A stretch of DNA of 64,000 bases from NCBI RefSeq assembly GCF_009823805.1, contig NZ_WUEK01000002.1, positions 248,001 through 312,000 on the forward strand, given 5' to 3'. The stretch is from Nocardioides flavescens. GTDB lineage: Bacteria; Actinomycetota; Actinomycetes; Propionibacteriales; Nocardioidaceae. Of the stretch, positions 41,763 to 52,024 are shown one piece after another. The notes below the pieces were generated by a model. It did no database searches. It saw only the letters and a program-made list of their open reading frames with translations, and was not told the origin of the DNA. A program made the position numbers and the translations under genes. Positions within the stretch are counted from its first letter, which is position 1. Each line of letters begins with the position of its first letter.

Positions 41763-44180
41763 TCAGACCTCCACCCCGCCGTCGGCCGGACCGCCGGCGG
41801 CCTCGAGGGTGTCGAAGAACGCCGGGGGCTCGCGCCAGGGGTCGGGTAGCGTGCCGTCGCCCGCGGCGCGGACCGCGGACCAGACCCGCTGCGGGGTGCA
41901 GGGGATGTCGACGTGACGGACCCCGAGGTGGCGCAGGGCGTCGACGACGGCCGACTGCACGGCGGGGGTCGACCCGATCGTCCCGGACTCGCCGATCCCC
42001 TTGGCCCCCAGCTCGTTGAGGTGGGTCGGGGTCTGCGTGCCGCCGGCCTCGTAGGAGATGGTGTCGGCGGCGGTCGGCACCTGGTAGTCGGCGAGACTGC
42101 CGGTGAGGGGCTGGCCGTCCTCGCCGTAGACGAACTGCTCCCACAGCGCCTGCGACATCCCCTGCGCGATCCCGCCGTGCTGCTGGCCCTCCACGATCGA
42201 CGGGTGCAGCACGCGACCGCAGTCGTCGACGGCGACGTGGCGCAGCGGACGCACCCGGCCGGTCGCGGTGTCGACCTCGACGACCGACACGTGCGCGCCG
42301 TAGGGGAACGTCGAGCCGTCCTGCGGGACGTCGAGGGCCACCCGCAGCTCCTCGCCGCGCTCGGCGGCGGCCGCGGCCAGCGCGTCCCAGCCGACGGGGG
42401 CCGCCGGCACCCCGCGCACCGCGAAGCCGCCGTCGCCGACCTCGACGTCGTCGGGAGCGGCCTCGAGCAGCTCGGCGGCGAGCTCGCGGGCCCGGTCGCG
42501 CACGGCGGAGGCAGCAGCGGCGACGGCGCTGCCGCCGAGCTGGAGCGACCTCGACCCGCCCGTGCCGCCGCCCCGCTCGACCTCGCGGGTGTCGGACTGG
42601 ACGTAGCGGACCTGCTCGAGCGGGATGCCGAGGCGGTCGGCGACGATCATCGAGAACGACGTCGCGTGCCCCTGGCCGTGCGACGACGTGCCGGCCATGA
42701 CCGTCGCCCCGCCGTCGTCGTCGATGCGCACGACGCCGAGCTCCTGGCCGCCGAAGCCGGTGATCTCGACGTACGTCGACACCCCGATGCCGAGCAGGAC
42801 CTCCTCGCCGGCCTCGATCCGGCGCCGCTGCTCGGCGCGGAGAGCGTCGACGTCGGCCACCCGCAGCGCCTCGTCGAGCGCGCCGGCGTAGTCGCCGACG
42901 TCGTAGGTGAGACCGGTCCGGGTGGCGTAGGGGAAGGCGTCGGGTGCGATGAGGTTGCGGCGCCGCAGCTCCTCGGGGGCGAGCCCGAGCTCGTGGGCGG
43001 CGAGGTCGAGCACGCGCTCCAGCAGCGCCGCCGCCTCGGGGCGCCCGGCACCGCGGAAGGCGCCGTTGGGGGCGGTGTTGGTCATGACGGCGACGGCGGA
43101 GTAGTCGACCGCCGGGATCTCGTACGGCCCCTGGGCCATCACGTGGCCCGCACCGACGGGCAGCGTGCCGCCGAAGCCGGCGTAGGCGCCGCAGTCGCCG
43201 ACGTTGCGGCAGCGCAGCCCGGTGATCCTGCCGTCGCGGGTCACGCCGAGCTCGGCGAACTGGACCTGGCCGCGGCCCTGCATCGACAGCATCGCCTCGC
43301 TGCGGGTCTCGGCCCAGACGACCGGTCGGCCGAGGGCGCGTGCCGCCGAGACGACCGCACCGTGGGCGAACTGGATGCCGGCCTTGCCTCCGAAGGCGCC
43401 GCCGACGTGCGGTGCGACGACCCGCACCTGCTCGGGCTCCAGACCGACCCAGCGGGCGATCAGGGTGCGGGCCAGGTGCGGGTGCTGGGTCGAGACCCAC
43501 GCCGTGAGCTCGGTCGCGGGCTCGGAGTCGCCGTCGGGTCGCGGGTCGACCAGGATCGCCTGCGGCTCGATCGGGGTGGTGGCGAGACGCTGGTTCTCGA
43601 TGCGGGCCCGCACGACCACCTCGGCGTCCGCGAGCACGTCGGTGACGTCGGCGCGGTCCTCGCGCAGGTGCAGCGCGCGCACCGACTGCACGACGTTGGT
43701 GCCGAGCTCGGGGAACTGCAGCGGTGCGCCGTCCGCCAGGGCCTCCTCGGGGTCGACGACGACGTCGAGCGGCTCGTAGTCGACGTCGACCAGCTCGGCT
43801 GCGTCGACGGCCTGCGCCCGCGTCTCGGCGACGACGAGCGCGACGGGGTCGCCGACGTAGCGCACCACGTCGTCGGCGAGCGGGCCGTGGCCGACCTGCT
43901 CGTGGGGCTGCGCGAATGACGGCACCCAGGCGGTCCCGAGGGTCGCGGCCGTGTGGACCGCGAGCACGCCCGGGGCCTGCTCGGCCTCGCGGGTGTCGAG
44001 GCCGGTGACCCGGGCGTGGGCCAGCGGGCTGCGCACGAAGACGGCGTGGGCCGTGCCCTCGAGACGCAGGTCGTCGACGTAGGTGCTCGCCCCCGTGACG
44101 AGCTCGGGGTCCTCGACCCGGCGCACCCGGGTGCCGAGGATCGACCCGGGTCGGGGTCCTGCCGAGACCTCTGCTGTCAT
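41763..44180 (-). CDS. Molybdenum hydroxylase large subunit (CoxL/xanthine dehydrogenase family), orphan
   Basis: The 805-residue molybdopterin-cytosine-dinucleotide subunit has [15 protein letters not shown] at the start, the mid-protein loop [10 protein letters not shown] near residue 378, and the catalytic Glu in GIGESG near 728. The AYXCSFR loop of form I CO dehydrogenase is absent, so it is the general form II/aldehyde-xanthine class. The FAD (CoxM) and 2Fe-2S (CoxS) partners are not adjacent; neighbours are an ABC transporter and sufR. ATG at 44180; an ATG at 44204 is less likely. Substrate unknown. Confidence 0.92.
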   Translation of the reverse strand: MTAEVSAGPRPGSILGTRVRRVEDPELVTGASTYVDDLRLEGTAHAVFVRSPLAHARVTGLDTREAEQAPGVLAVHTAATLGTAWVPSFAQPHEQVGHGPLADDVVRYVGDPVALVVAETRAQAVDAAELVDVDYEPLDVVVDPEEALADGAPLQFPELGTNVVQSVRALHLREDRADVTDVLADAEVVVRARIENQRLATTPIEPQAILVDPRPDGDSEPATELTAWVSTQHPHLARTLIARWVGLEPEQVRVVAPHVGGAFGGKAGIQFAHGAVVSAARALGRPVVWAETRSEAMLSMQGRGQVQFAELGVTRDGRITGLRCRNVGDCGAYAGFGGTLPVGAGHVMAQGPYEIPAVDYSAVAVMTNTAPNGAFRGAGRPEAAALLERVLDLAAHELGLAPEELRRRNLIAPDAFPYATRTGLTYDVGDYAGALDEALRVADVDALRAEQRRRIEAGEEVLLGIGVSTYVEITGFGGQELGVVRIDDDGGATVMAGTSSHGQGHATSFSMIVADRLGIPLEQVRYVQSDTREVERGGGTGGSRSLQLGGSAVAAAASAVRDRARELAAELLEAAPDDVEVGDGGFAVRGVPAAPVGWDALAAAAAERGEELRVALDVPQDGSTFPYGAHVSVVEVDTATGRVRPLRHVAVDDCGRVLHPSIVEGQQHGGIAQGMSQALWEQFVYGEDGQPLTGSLADYQVPTAADTISYEAGGTQTPTHLNELGAKGIGESGTIGSTPAVQSAVVDALRHLGVRHVDIPCTPQRVWSAVRAAGDGTLPDPWREPPAFFDTLEAAGGPADGGVEV

Positions 44181-44251
44181 GCTCCGGAATCTAGACCCGG
44201 CCACCCCCGGTGGGGCTCCGCGACGGGCCCTGCGACGGGGGACGGTCGAGG

Positions 44252-44270
44252 TTAGGCGAGCCTTCCTTGA
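44252..44270 (+). promoter_or_regulatory. Candidate DtxR/IdeR iron box upstream of sufR
   Basis: The 19 bases at 44252-44270 match 14 of 19 positions of the iron-box consensus TWAGGTWAGSCTWACCTWA, with an AGGC/GCCT core. It ends over the sufR -35. A plausible iron-responsive site for suf, or for the divergent hydroxylase gene. Confidence 0.35.
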
Positions 44271-44296
44271 AGCGGTCGATCCAATAACGGCACACT
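44267..44296 (+). promoter_or_regulatory. sufR promoter (leaderless)
   Basis: TTGAAG at 44267-44272, 18 bases, CACACT at 44291-44296. The start site would fall on or next to the sufR GTG at 44303. Confidence 0.5.
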
Positions 44297-44306
44297 GGTG
44301 TTGTGA
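44292..44306 (+). promoter_or_regulatory. SufR operator
   Basis: ACACT-GGTGT-TGTGA is an exact fit to the ACACT-N5-TGTGA site described for mycobacterial SufR, as I recall it. It overlaps both the -10 and the GTG start codon of sufR, so bound SufR would block transcription of its own operon. Confidence 0.72.
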
Positions 44307-45015
44307 TATTCGAGGACGACCAGCCGACGCGTCTGCGCGTCGCGCGCTCGCTCCTCGTCGACGGCCCGTCCACCGCCGCTGCCCTGGGTGTGCGACTCGA
44401 TCTGACGCCTGCCGCCGTACGCCGCCACCTCGATCTGCTGGTCGAGGAGGGCGCCGTCGAGGCGCGCGACCCGCGGCCCCAGGCCCAGCGCGGTCGCGGG
44501 CGCCCGGCCAAGGTCTTCGCGCTCACCGAGCGCGGCCGCGAGGGCTTCGACCAGCACTACGACGACCTGGCCGTCCAGGCCCTGCGCTTCGTGCGCGAGA
44601 CCGGCGGCGAGGAGGCGGTCCGCGCGTTCGCCGACCGCCGGGTGGCGTTCATCGAGGAGCGCTTCGCCGAGGTCGCCGCGGCGCGACCCGACCTCACGAG
44701 CGTCGAGGTCGTCGCCGCCGTCCTGACCGACGAGGGGTACGCCGCCGCTGTGCGCGGGCTGCCCCTCATCAGCGGGCAGAGCGCGGGGGAGCAGCTGTGC
44801 CAGCAGCACTGCCCCGTCTCGCACGTCGCCCACGAGTTCCCCCAGCTGTGCGAGGCCGAGACCGAGGCGATCAGCCGCGTGCTCGGACGCCACGTGCAGC
44901 GACTGGCCACCATCGCCCACGGCGACGGCGTCTGCACCACCTGCATCCCCGACCTGCCGCCCGCGTCGACGCGGCAGCCAGGCTCGACCCACCACCAGAA
45001 GGAGACGGTCACCTC

Positions 45016-45019
<4 letters not shown>
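44303..45019 (+). CDS. sufR: Iron-sulfur regulator SufR
   Basis: The 238-residue ArsR/MarR-like repressor has an N-terminal winged helix (residues about 15-75: [20 protein letters not shown] in the recognition region, 20 residues) and C-terminal Fe-S ligands C166-x3-C170-x12-C183, spacing identical to mycobacterial SufR, plus C211/C214. Apo and holo forms control the suf operon. GTG start overlaps the operator, implying a leaderless autoregulated message. Its stop overlaps the sufB ATG (ATGA). Confidence 0.95.
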
Positions 45020-46433
<1,414 letters not shown>

Positions 46434-46434
<1 letters not shown>

Positions 46435-47600
46435 TGACCGCTGTCGCCGACGCTCTCGAGACCGTGACCGGGATCGAGAGCCACCTCAACCCGCCCCCGT
46501 CCTACGACCTGGCCGACCACCCGGTCCCGCACGGTCGCGAGGAGATCTGGCGCTTCACCCCGCTCAAGCGGCTGCGCGGCCTGCTCGACGGCGAGGCGTC
46601 CGACGCCCGCCTGACGTGGACGACCGAGCTGCCCGAGGGCGTCACGCTGCGCGAGATCAGCGCCGCCGAGGCCCGCGAGCTCGGTGAGCTCGCTCCCAAC
46701 GACCGGCCCTCGGCCCTCGCCGTGCAGAACGCCGGCGGCGCGGTGCTCGTCGACGTCGCCTCCGAGGTCGAGCTCTCCGACGACCAGCCGGTCGTGCTGC
46801 GCCTGCACGGCGAGTCGGCCGATGACGTCGTCTGGGGCCACCTGGTGCTGCGCGTCGGCGCCTTCGCCAAGGCCACGATCGTCGTGGTGCACACCGGCTC
46901 GGCGCGCTACGCCGCGACCACCTCGGTGCTCGTCGGCGACGGCGCCCAGGTCAACGTGCTGACCCTCCAGGACTGGGACGACGACGCGGTCCACCTCGGC
47001 CGCGACGCCATCAAGGTCGGCCGCGACGCCTCCGTGCGCCACACCGCGGTCAGCTTCGGTGGCGACGTCGTGCGGCTGCACGCCAACGTCGAGTACGCCG
47101 CCCCGGGCGGCGAGGCCGAGCTCCTCGGCCTCTACTTCGCCGACGCCGGCCAGCACCTCGAGCACCGGCTCTTCGCCGACCACAACCAGCCCAAGACCAA
47201 GAGCAACGTCAGCTACAAGGGCGCGCTGCAGGGCCAGGGCGCGCACACGGTGTGGATCGGCAACGTCCTGATCCGCAAGGTCGCCGAGGGCATCGAGACC
47301 TACGAGGAGAACCGCAACCTCGTGCTCACCGACGGCTGCCAGGCCGACTCGGTGCCCAACCTCGAGATCGAGACCGGTGAGATCGAGGGCGCGGGCCACG
47401 CGTCCACGACCGCCCGCTTCGACGACGAGCAGCTGTTCTACCTCCGCTCGCGCGGCGTCTCGGAGTCCGAGGCCCGCCAGCTGGTGCTGCACGGCTTCTT
47501 CGCCGACCTGATCCGCAAGGCCGGTGTGCCTTCCATCGCCGACCAGCTCACGCAGACGGTCGAGGCCGAGCTGGCCAAGAACATGCTGGGGAGCGACTGA
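46434..47600 (+). CDS. sufD: Fe-S cluster assembly subunit SufD
   Basis: The 388-residue paralogue of SufB is the other half of the scaffold heterodimer. It shows the EEIWRFTPLKRLRGLL N-terminus, the beta-helix region ending NLVLTDGCQADSVPNLEI, interrupted as NLVLTDGC and QADSVPNLEI, and the C-terminal ARQLVLHGFFADL helix for SufC binding. The ATG shares one base with the sufB stop; GGAAGGAG lies upstream. Two bases separate it from the ferredoxin gene. Confidence 0.96.
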
Positions 47601-47602
47601 CC

Positions 47603-47950
47603 GTGGCCTTCGAGCGCGCCTGCGCCCTCGACGAGATCCCCGAGGGCGCGGCCCTCGGGGTGACCGTGGGCGACAAGGACCTCGCCGTCGCCCGTGACGG
47701 CGACGAGGTCTTCGCGGTCGAGGACCTGTGCACCCACGCCGCGGTCGCGCTCTCGGAGGGCGACGTCGAGGAGTGCGCCATCGAGTGCTGGCTCCACGGC
47801 TCGCGCTTCGACCTGCGCACCGGCAAGCCCACCTCGCTGCCCGCGACCGAGCCGGTCGCGACGTTCCCCGTCGAGATCCGCGACGACGCCGACGGACGCA
47901 GCGTCCACATCGACATCACCACCACCCTGAACGGAGTCACCCCGCAATGA
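47603..47950 (+). CDS. Rieske-type ferredoxin of the suf operon
   Basis: The 115-residue soluble Rieske protein has DLCTHAAVALSEG and ECWLHGSRFDLRTG, giving Cys-His and Cys-His ligands of a 2Fe-2S cluster, as in small dioxygenase ferredoxins. Its fixed place between sufD and sufC in actinobacteria suggests an electron-supply role in cluster assembly, though this is inference. GTG start at 47603; its stop overlaps the sufC ATG (ATGA). Confidence 0.9.
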   Translation: MAFERACALDEIPEGAALGVTVGDKDLAVARDGDEVFAVEDLCTHAAVALSEGDVEECAIECWLHGSRFDLRTGKPTSLPATEPVATFPVEIRDDADGRSVHIDITTTLNGVTPQ

Positions 47951-48705
47951 GCACGCTCGAAGTGAAGGACCTGCAGGTCTCGGTCAGGACCGAGGACGGT
48001 CCCAAGGAGATCCTCAAGGGCGTCACGCTGACCATCGGCGACGGCGAGACCCACGCGATCATGGGCCCCAACGGCTCGGGCAAGTCGACCCTGGCCTACT
48101 CGATCGCGGGTCACCCGAAGTACGACATCACCGGCGGCAGCGTGCTGCTCGACGGTGAGGACGTCCTCGACATGTCGGTCGACGAGCGGGCGCGCGCGGG
48201 GCTGTTCCTCGCGATGCAGTACCCCGTCGAGGTCCCCGGTGTGTCGGTCGCGAACTTCCTGCGCACCGCCAAGACCGCCATCGACGGCGAGGCCCCCAAG
48301 CTCCGCACCTGGGTCAAGGACGTCAACACCGCGCTCGGCAACCTCGACCTCGACCCGACGTTCTCGCAGCGCTCGGTCAACGAGGGCTTCTCCGGTGGTG
48401 AGAAGAAGCGTCACGAGATCGCCCAGCTCGAGCTGCTCGACCCCAAGGTCGCGATCCTCGACGAGACCGACTCCGGTCTCGACATCGACGCGCTCAAGGT
48501 CGTCTCCGAGGGCGTCAACCGCTTCCGCGCGAAGGACGGCAAGGGTGTCCTGCTGATCACGCACTACACCCGCATCCTGCGCTACATCCAGCCCGACTTC
48601 GTCCACGTGTTCGTGGCCGGCCGGGTCGCCGAGTCCGGCGGCGCCGAACTCGCAGAAGAGCTCGAGGCCAACGGCTACGACAAGTACGTCTCAGCGCTGC
48701 GCTGA
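47947..48705 (+). CDS. sufC: Fe-S cluster assembly ATPase SufC
   Basis: The 252-residue ABC-type ATPase powers the SufBCD complex. It has Walker A GPNGSGKSTLA, signature FSGGEKKRHEIAQL, Walker B VAILDETDSGLD and the switch His in LLITHYTRIL. ATG overlaps the ferredoxin gene. The last codons and stop lie inside the left arm of a long hairpin that fills most of the spacer to sufS. Confidence 0.96.
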   Translation: MSTLEVKDLQVSVRTEDGPKEILKGVTLTIGDGETHAIMGPNGSGKSTLAYSIAGHPKYDITGGSVLLDGEDVLDMSVDERARAGLFLAMQYPVEVPGVSVANFLRTAKTAIDGEAPKLRTWVKDVNTALGNLDLDPTFSQRSVNEGFSGGEKKRHEIAQLELLDPKVAILDETDSGLDIDALKVVSEGVNRFRAKDGKGVLLITHYTRILRYIQPDFVHVFVAGRVAESGGAELAEELEANGYDKYVSALR

Positions 48706-48804
48706 GCCGCACTGGGCGGCGTTGTCGTCGCTCGACGGCCGCTCCGCTCCCAGGCCGCCTTCGCTCCTCCGCCTTGCCCAGCACGACTCATCGCAACGCT
48801 GAGG
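48690..48804 (+). repeat. Long imperfect hairpin between sufC and sufS
   Basis: Outer arms CTCAGCGCTGCG (48690-48701, inside the sufC 3' end) and CGCAACGCTGAG (48793-48804) pair with one mismatch. Just inside are CTGGGCGGCG and CGCCTTGCCCAG. The interior is GC-rich with repeated GCTC runs. The structure covers about 115 bases and ends about 47 bases before the sufS start. Confidence 0.7.
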
Positions 48805-48851
48805 GCCGCGGCCCCGATCACCCCACTTGTTACGACGGAAGGACCGGCACC

Positions 48852-50105
48852 ATGGACGGCCTGCTCCCCGACCTCGAGGTCGTGCGCAAGGACTTCCCGA
48901 TCCTCGAGCGCACGCTCGCGGGCGGGATGCCGCTGGTCTACCTCGACAGCGCCAACACCAGCCAGAAGCCGCAGTGCGTGATCGACGCGATGGTCGACCA
49001 CCTCGAGCACCACAACGCCAACATCGCGCGCGCCATGCACCAGCTCGGCGCCGAGGCGACGCAGGCGTTCGAGGACGCCCGCGACGCGGTGGCGGCGTTC
49101 ATCGGGGCCCCGAGCCGCGACGAGGTCATCTTCACCAAGAACGCCTCCGAGGCGCTCAACCTCGCGGCCAACACCCTGGCCTGGGCCTCGCCCTACCAGG
49201 TGGGCCCCGGTGACGAGGTCGTCATCACGGAGATGGAGCACCACTCCAACATCGTGCCGTGGCAGCTGCTCACGCAGCGCACGGGCGCGACGCTGCGCTG
49301 GTTCGGCCTGACCGACGAGGGGCAGCTCGACCTGAGCGGCATCGACTCCCTCATCACCGAGCGCACCAAGGTCGTCTCGCTGACCTGGGTCTCCAACGCG
49401 CTGGGCACGATCAACCCGGTCGCCGAGATCGCCCGGCGCGCCCACGAAGTGGGGGCGCTGGTCGTGGTCGACGCCTCGCAGGCCGCGCCCCAGCTGCCCG
49501 TCGACGTGGTCGCGAGCGGTGCCGACATCCTGGTCTTCACGGGCCACAAGGTCGTCGGCCCGACCGGCATCGGCGTCCTGTGGGGTCGGCGCGAGGTGCT
49601 CGAGCAGCTCCCGCCGTTCCTCGGTGGCGGCGAGATGATCGAGACCGTCCGCATGGAGGCCTCGACGTACGCCGGCATCCCGCACAAGTTCGAAGCCGGT
49701 ACGCCGCCGATCGCGGAGGCCGTGGGCCTCGGTGCAGCGGTGCGCTACCTCGGTGACGTCGGGATGGAGGCGATCCAGGCCCACGAGCAGGCCATCACGG
49801 CCTACGCCCTCGACGGGTTGGCGACGGTGCCGGGGCTGAAGGTGCTGGGCCCGACCGACGCCGCGCTGCGGGGCGGCGCGATCTCCTTCGAGCTCGACGG
49901 CATCCACCCGCACGACCTGCAGACCGTGCTCGACACCCGCGGCATCGCGGTGCGCGCCGGTCACCACTGCGCCCGGCCGGCCCACGAGCGGTTCGGGGTG
50001 CAGAGCACGACCCGCATGTCGTCGTACCTCTACACGACGCCGGGCGAGATCGACGCGCTGGTCGAGGGGCTGGAATACGCCCGCTCGTACTTCCGGTTGG
50101 ACTGA
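48852..50105 (+). CDS. sufS: Cysteine desulfurase SufS
   Basis: The 417-residue PLP enzyme removes sulfur from cysteine for cluster assembly. It has the PLP Lys in FTGHKVVGPTGIGVLWG, the N-terminal YLDSANTSQKPQCVID and the catalytic Cys in RAGHHCARPAHERFG. The ATG at 48852 follows GGAAGGA; an in-frame ATG at 48774 lies inside the hairpin. Three bases from sufU, its sulfur-acceptor partner. Confidence 0.96.
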   Translation: MDGLLPDLEVVRKDFPILERTLAGGMPLVYLDSANTSQKPQCVIDAMVDHLEHHNANIARAMHQLGAEATQAFEDARDAVAAFIGAPSRDEVIFTKNASEALNLAANTLAWASPYQVGPGDEVVITEMEHHSNIVPWQLLTQRTGATLRWFGLTDEGQLDLSGIDSLITERTKVVSLTWVSNALGTINPVAEIARRAHEVGALVVVDASQAAPQLPVDVVASGADILVFTGHKVVGPTGIGVLWGRREVLEQLPPFLGGGEMIETVRMEASTYAGIPHKFEAGTPPIAEAVGLGAAVRYLGDVGMEAIQAHEQAITAYALDGLATVPGLKVLGPTDAALRGGAISFELDGIHPHDLQTVLDTRGIAVRAGHHCARPAHERFGVQSTTRMSSYLYTTPGEIDALVEGLEYARSYFRLD

Positions 50106-50108
50106 GCG

Positions 50109-50558
50109 ATGGACCTCGACAGCCTCTACCAGGAGATCATCCTGGACCACTACAAGAACCCCCACCACAAGGGCCTGCGCGAGCCCTTCGAGGCGGAGGT
50201 GCACCACGTCAACCCGACCTGCGGCGACGAGGTGACCCTGCGCGTGCACGTCGGCGACGACGGCACCGTCGACGACGTCTCCTACGACGCCGTCGGCTGC
50301 TCGATCTCGCAGGCCTCGGCGTCGGTGATGACCGACCTCGTGATCGGCAAGCCGGTCGACGAGGCGATGACGATCCACGAGGAGTTCCTCGCCCTCATGC
50401 AGGGCAAGGGCGCCGTGGAGCCCGACGAGGAGGTGCTGGAGGACGCCGTCGCGTTCTCCGGCGTCGCCAAGTTCCCGGCGCGCGTGAAGTGCGCCCTGCT
50501 GTCGTGGATGGCCTGGAAGGACGCCACGACCCGAACCCTGGAGGCCAGGAATGGTTGA
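50109..50558 (+). CDS. sufU: Sulfur-transfer protein SufU
   Basis: The 149-residue IscU-like protein takes persulfide from SufS. It has DLDSLYQEIILDHYKNP, then the three Cys positions in NPTCGDEV, AVGCSISQASASV and VKCALLSW with the nearby Asp, the zinc site of the SufU class. ATG start; it overlaps sufT by eight bases. Confidence 0.95.
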   Translation: MDLDSLYQEIILDHYKNPHHKGLREPFEAEVHHVNPTCGDEVTLRVHVGDDGTVDDVSYDAVGCSISQASASVMTDLVIGKPVDEAMTIHEEFLALMQGKGAVEPDEEVLEDAVAFSGVAKFPARVKCALLSWMAWKDATTRTLEARNG

Positions 50559-50910
50559 TCACGGCGAGCTCCCCGAGGTCCCCGAGGCCGGCGGCACTGC
50601 CACGGTGACCGTGGACGACGTCACCGAGGCGATGAAGGACGTCGTCGACCCCGAGCTCGGCATCAACGTCGTCGACCTCGGCCTCGTCTACGACGTGCAC
50701 CTCGACGCCGGCCACAACGTCGTCCTCGACATGACGCTCACGTCGGCGGCCTGCCCGCTGACCGACGTCATCCAGGACCAGACCAACGCCGCCCTCGAGG
50801 GCATGGTCAACGACGTCGCCATCAACTGGGTCTGGATGCCCCCGTGGGGCCCCGACAAGATCACCGAGGACGGTCGCGAGCAGCTCCGCGCGCTCGGCTT
50901 CAACGTCTGA
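50551..50910 (+). CDS. sufT: Fe-S assembly factor SufT (DUF59/MIP18)
   Basis: The 119-residue product contains the DUF59 block VVDPELGINVVDLGLVYDV and the reactive Cys in TSAACPLTDVI. SufT-type proteins help mature Fe-S proteins. GTG or ATG choice: ATG at 50551 overlaps sufU, supporting co-translation. It is the last gene of the suf operon; a repeat element follows at once. Confidence 0.92.
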   Translation: MVDHGELPEVPEAGGTATVTVDDVTEAMKDVVDPELGINVVDLGLVYDVHLDAGHNVVLDMTLTSAACPLTDVIQDQTNAALEGMVNDVAINWVWMPPWGPDKITEDGREQLRALGFNV

Positions 50911-50914
50911 GGGG

Positions 50915-50993
50915 TTTCGAGACGGTCGCTAGCGCGACCTCCTCAACCACCGGGTGCACCGGTGGTTAAGGAGGACGGAGTCCTGTCTCGAAA
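50915..50993. repeat. Palindromic repeat element after sufT
   Basis: Outer arms TTTCGAGAC (50915-50923) and GTCTCGAAA (50985-50993) pair perfectly. Inner 16-base arms at 50938-50953 and 50959-50974 pair with one mismatch around a five-base loop, and a third small stem GTCGC/GCGAC sits at 50925-50938. Sequences of this type recur in many Nocardioides-like genomes, as I recall. Possibly also ends suf transcription. Confidence 0.8.
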
Positions 50994-51058
50994 TCACGGT
51001 CTCTGCGCTCGGCGTAAACCACTGGCGCGTCGGGCGCTGTCCCTGGTGGGGTGCCGGA

Positions 51059-52024
51059 GTGACGGCAGTGGTGGCACGTGACCTGCGACGCAGCTTCCGC
51101 ACCACCCAGGGCCGGCTGAGACGCACGCGCAGCGAGGTCGAGGCGGTGCGGGGCGTCTCCTTCGAGATCGCGCCGGGCGAGACGTTCGGTCTGCTCGGCC
51201 CCAACGGAGCCGGCAAGACGACGACGATCAAGATGCTGATCACTCTGCTGCTGCCGACCTCGGGCAGCGCGTCGGTGCTCGGCATGGACGTCGTCGCCGA
51301 CGTGCGCGCCGTACGCCGCCGCATCGGCTACGTCTTCGGCGGCGACCGCGGTCTCTACGACCGGCTGAGCGGGCTCGACAACCTGCGCTACTTCGCCGAG
51401 CTGTACGGCGTCGAGCCGCGCGAGCAGCAGCGGCGCATCGGCGCACTCCTCGAGCTGGTCGGGATGACCGGTCGCGAGCACGAGCGGGTCGAGGGCTACT
51501 CCCGCGGGATGCGGCAGCGGCTCCACATCGCCCGCGGGCTGCTCCACGACCCCGACGTGGTGTTCCTCGACGAGCCGTCGATCGGCATCGACCCGGTCGG
51601 GGCGCGCGAGCTGCGGGCGACCATCGCCTCCCTGAAGGAGCAGGGCACCACCGTCCTGCTGACGACGCACTACATGTTCGAGGCCGACGAGCTGTGCGAC
51701 CGGATCGCGGTGATCAGGTCCGGCGAGATCGTCGCCGAGGGCACCCCCGAGCAGCTCAAGCGCGGGGTCGCGTCGGGTCGGGTGCTCGAGGTCGAGACCT
51801 ACGGCGTGCCCGCCGGGGTGGTCGAGACGCTCGGTGACCTCGGGCCGGTGCACTCGGTCGCGGTGGAGGAGCGGGGTCAGCTGCAGGTGCTGGTGCTGCA
51901 GTGCGACGCCGACTCGGAGGTGACCCAGGACGTGCTGTCACGGCTGGGCGACGTGCGCGTCGGGCGGGTGTCGGCGCGGGAGCCCACGCTCGAGGACGCC
52001 TACGTCCAGCTGGTGACCCAGTGA
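51059..52024 (+). CDS. ABC transporter ATP-binding protein
   Basis: The 321-residue ATPase has Walker A GPNGAGKTTTIK, signature YSRGMRQRLHIARGL (an R in place of the second G, as in some ABC-2 exporters), Walker B VVFLDEPSIGID and switch TTHYMFEA, with a C-terminal regulatory domain. The GTG at 51059 is the start; homology begins there. It overlaps the first permease (GTGA). With two permeases downstream it makes an exporter of unknown substrate. Confidence 0.92.
   Translation: MTAVVARDLRRSFRTTQGRLRRTRSEVEAVRGVSFEIAPGETFGLLGPNGAGKTTTIKMLITLLLPTSGSASVLGMDVVADVRAVRRRIGYVFGGDRGLYDRLSGLDNLRYFAELYGVEPREQQRRIGALLELVGMTGREHERVEGYSRGMRQRLHIARGLLHDPDVVFLDEPSIGIDPVGARELRATIASLKEQGTTVLLTTHYMFEADELCDRIAVIRSGEIVAEGTPEQLKRGVASGRVLEVETYGVPAGVVETLGDLGPVHSVAVEERGQLQVLVLQCDADSEVTQDVLSRLGDVRVGRVSAREPTLEDAYVQLVTQ

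Noticed and set aside
48557..48784. A short minus-strand frame between sufC and sufS
   Set aside because: Arg-rich, no start context, lies in the hairpin; explained by the inverted repeat.
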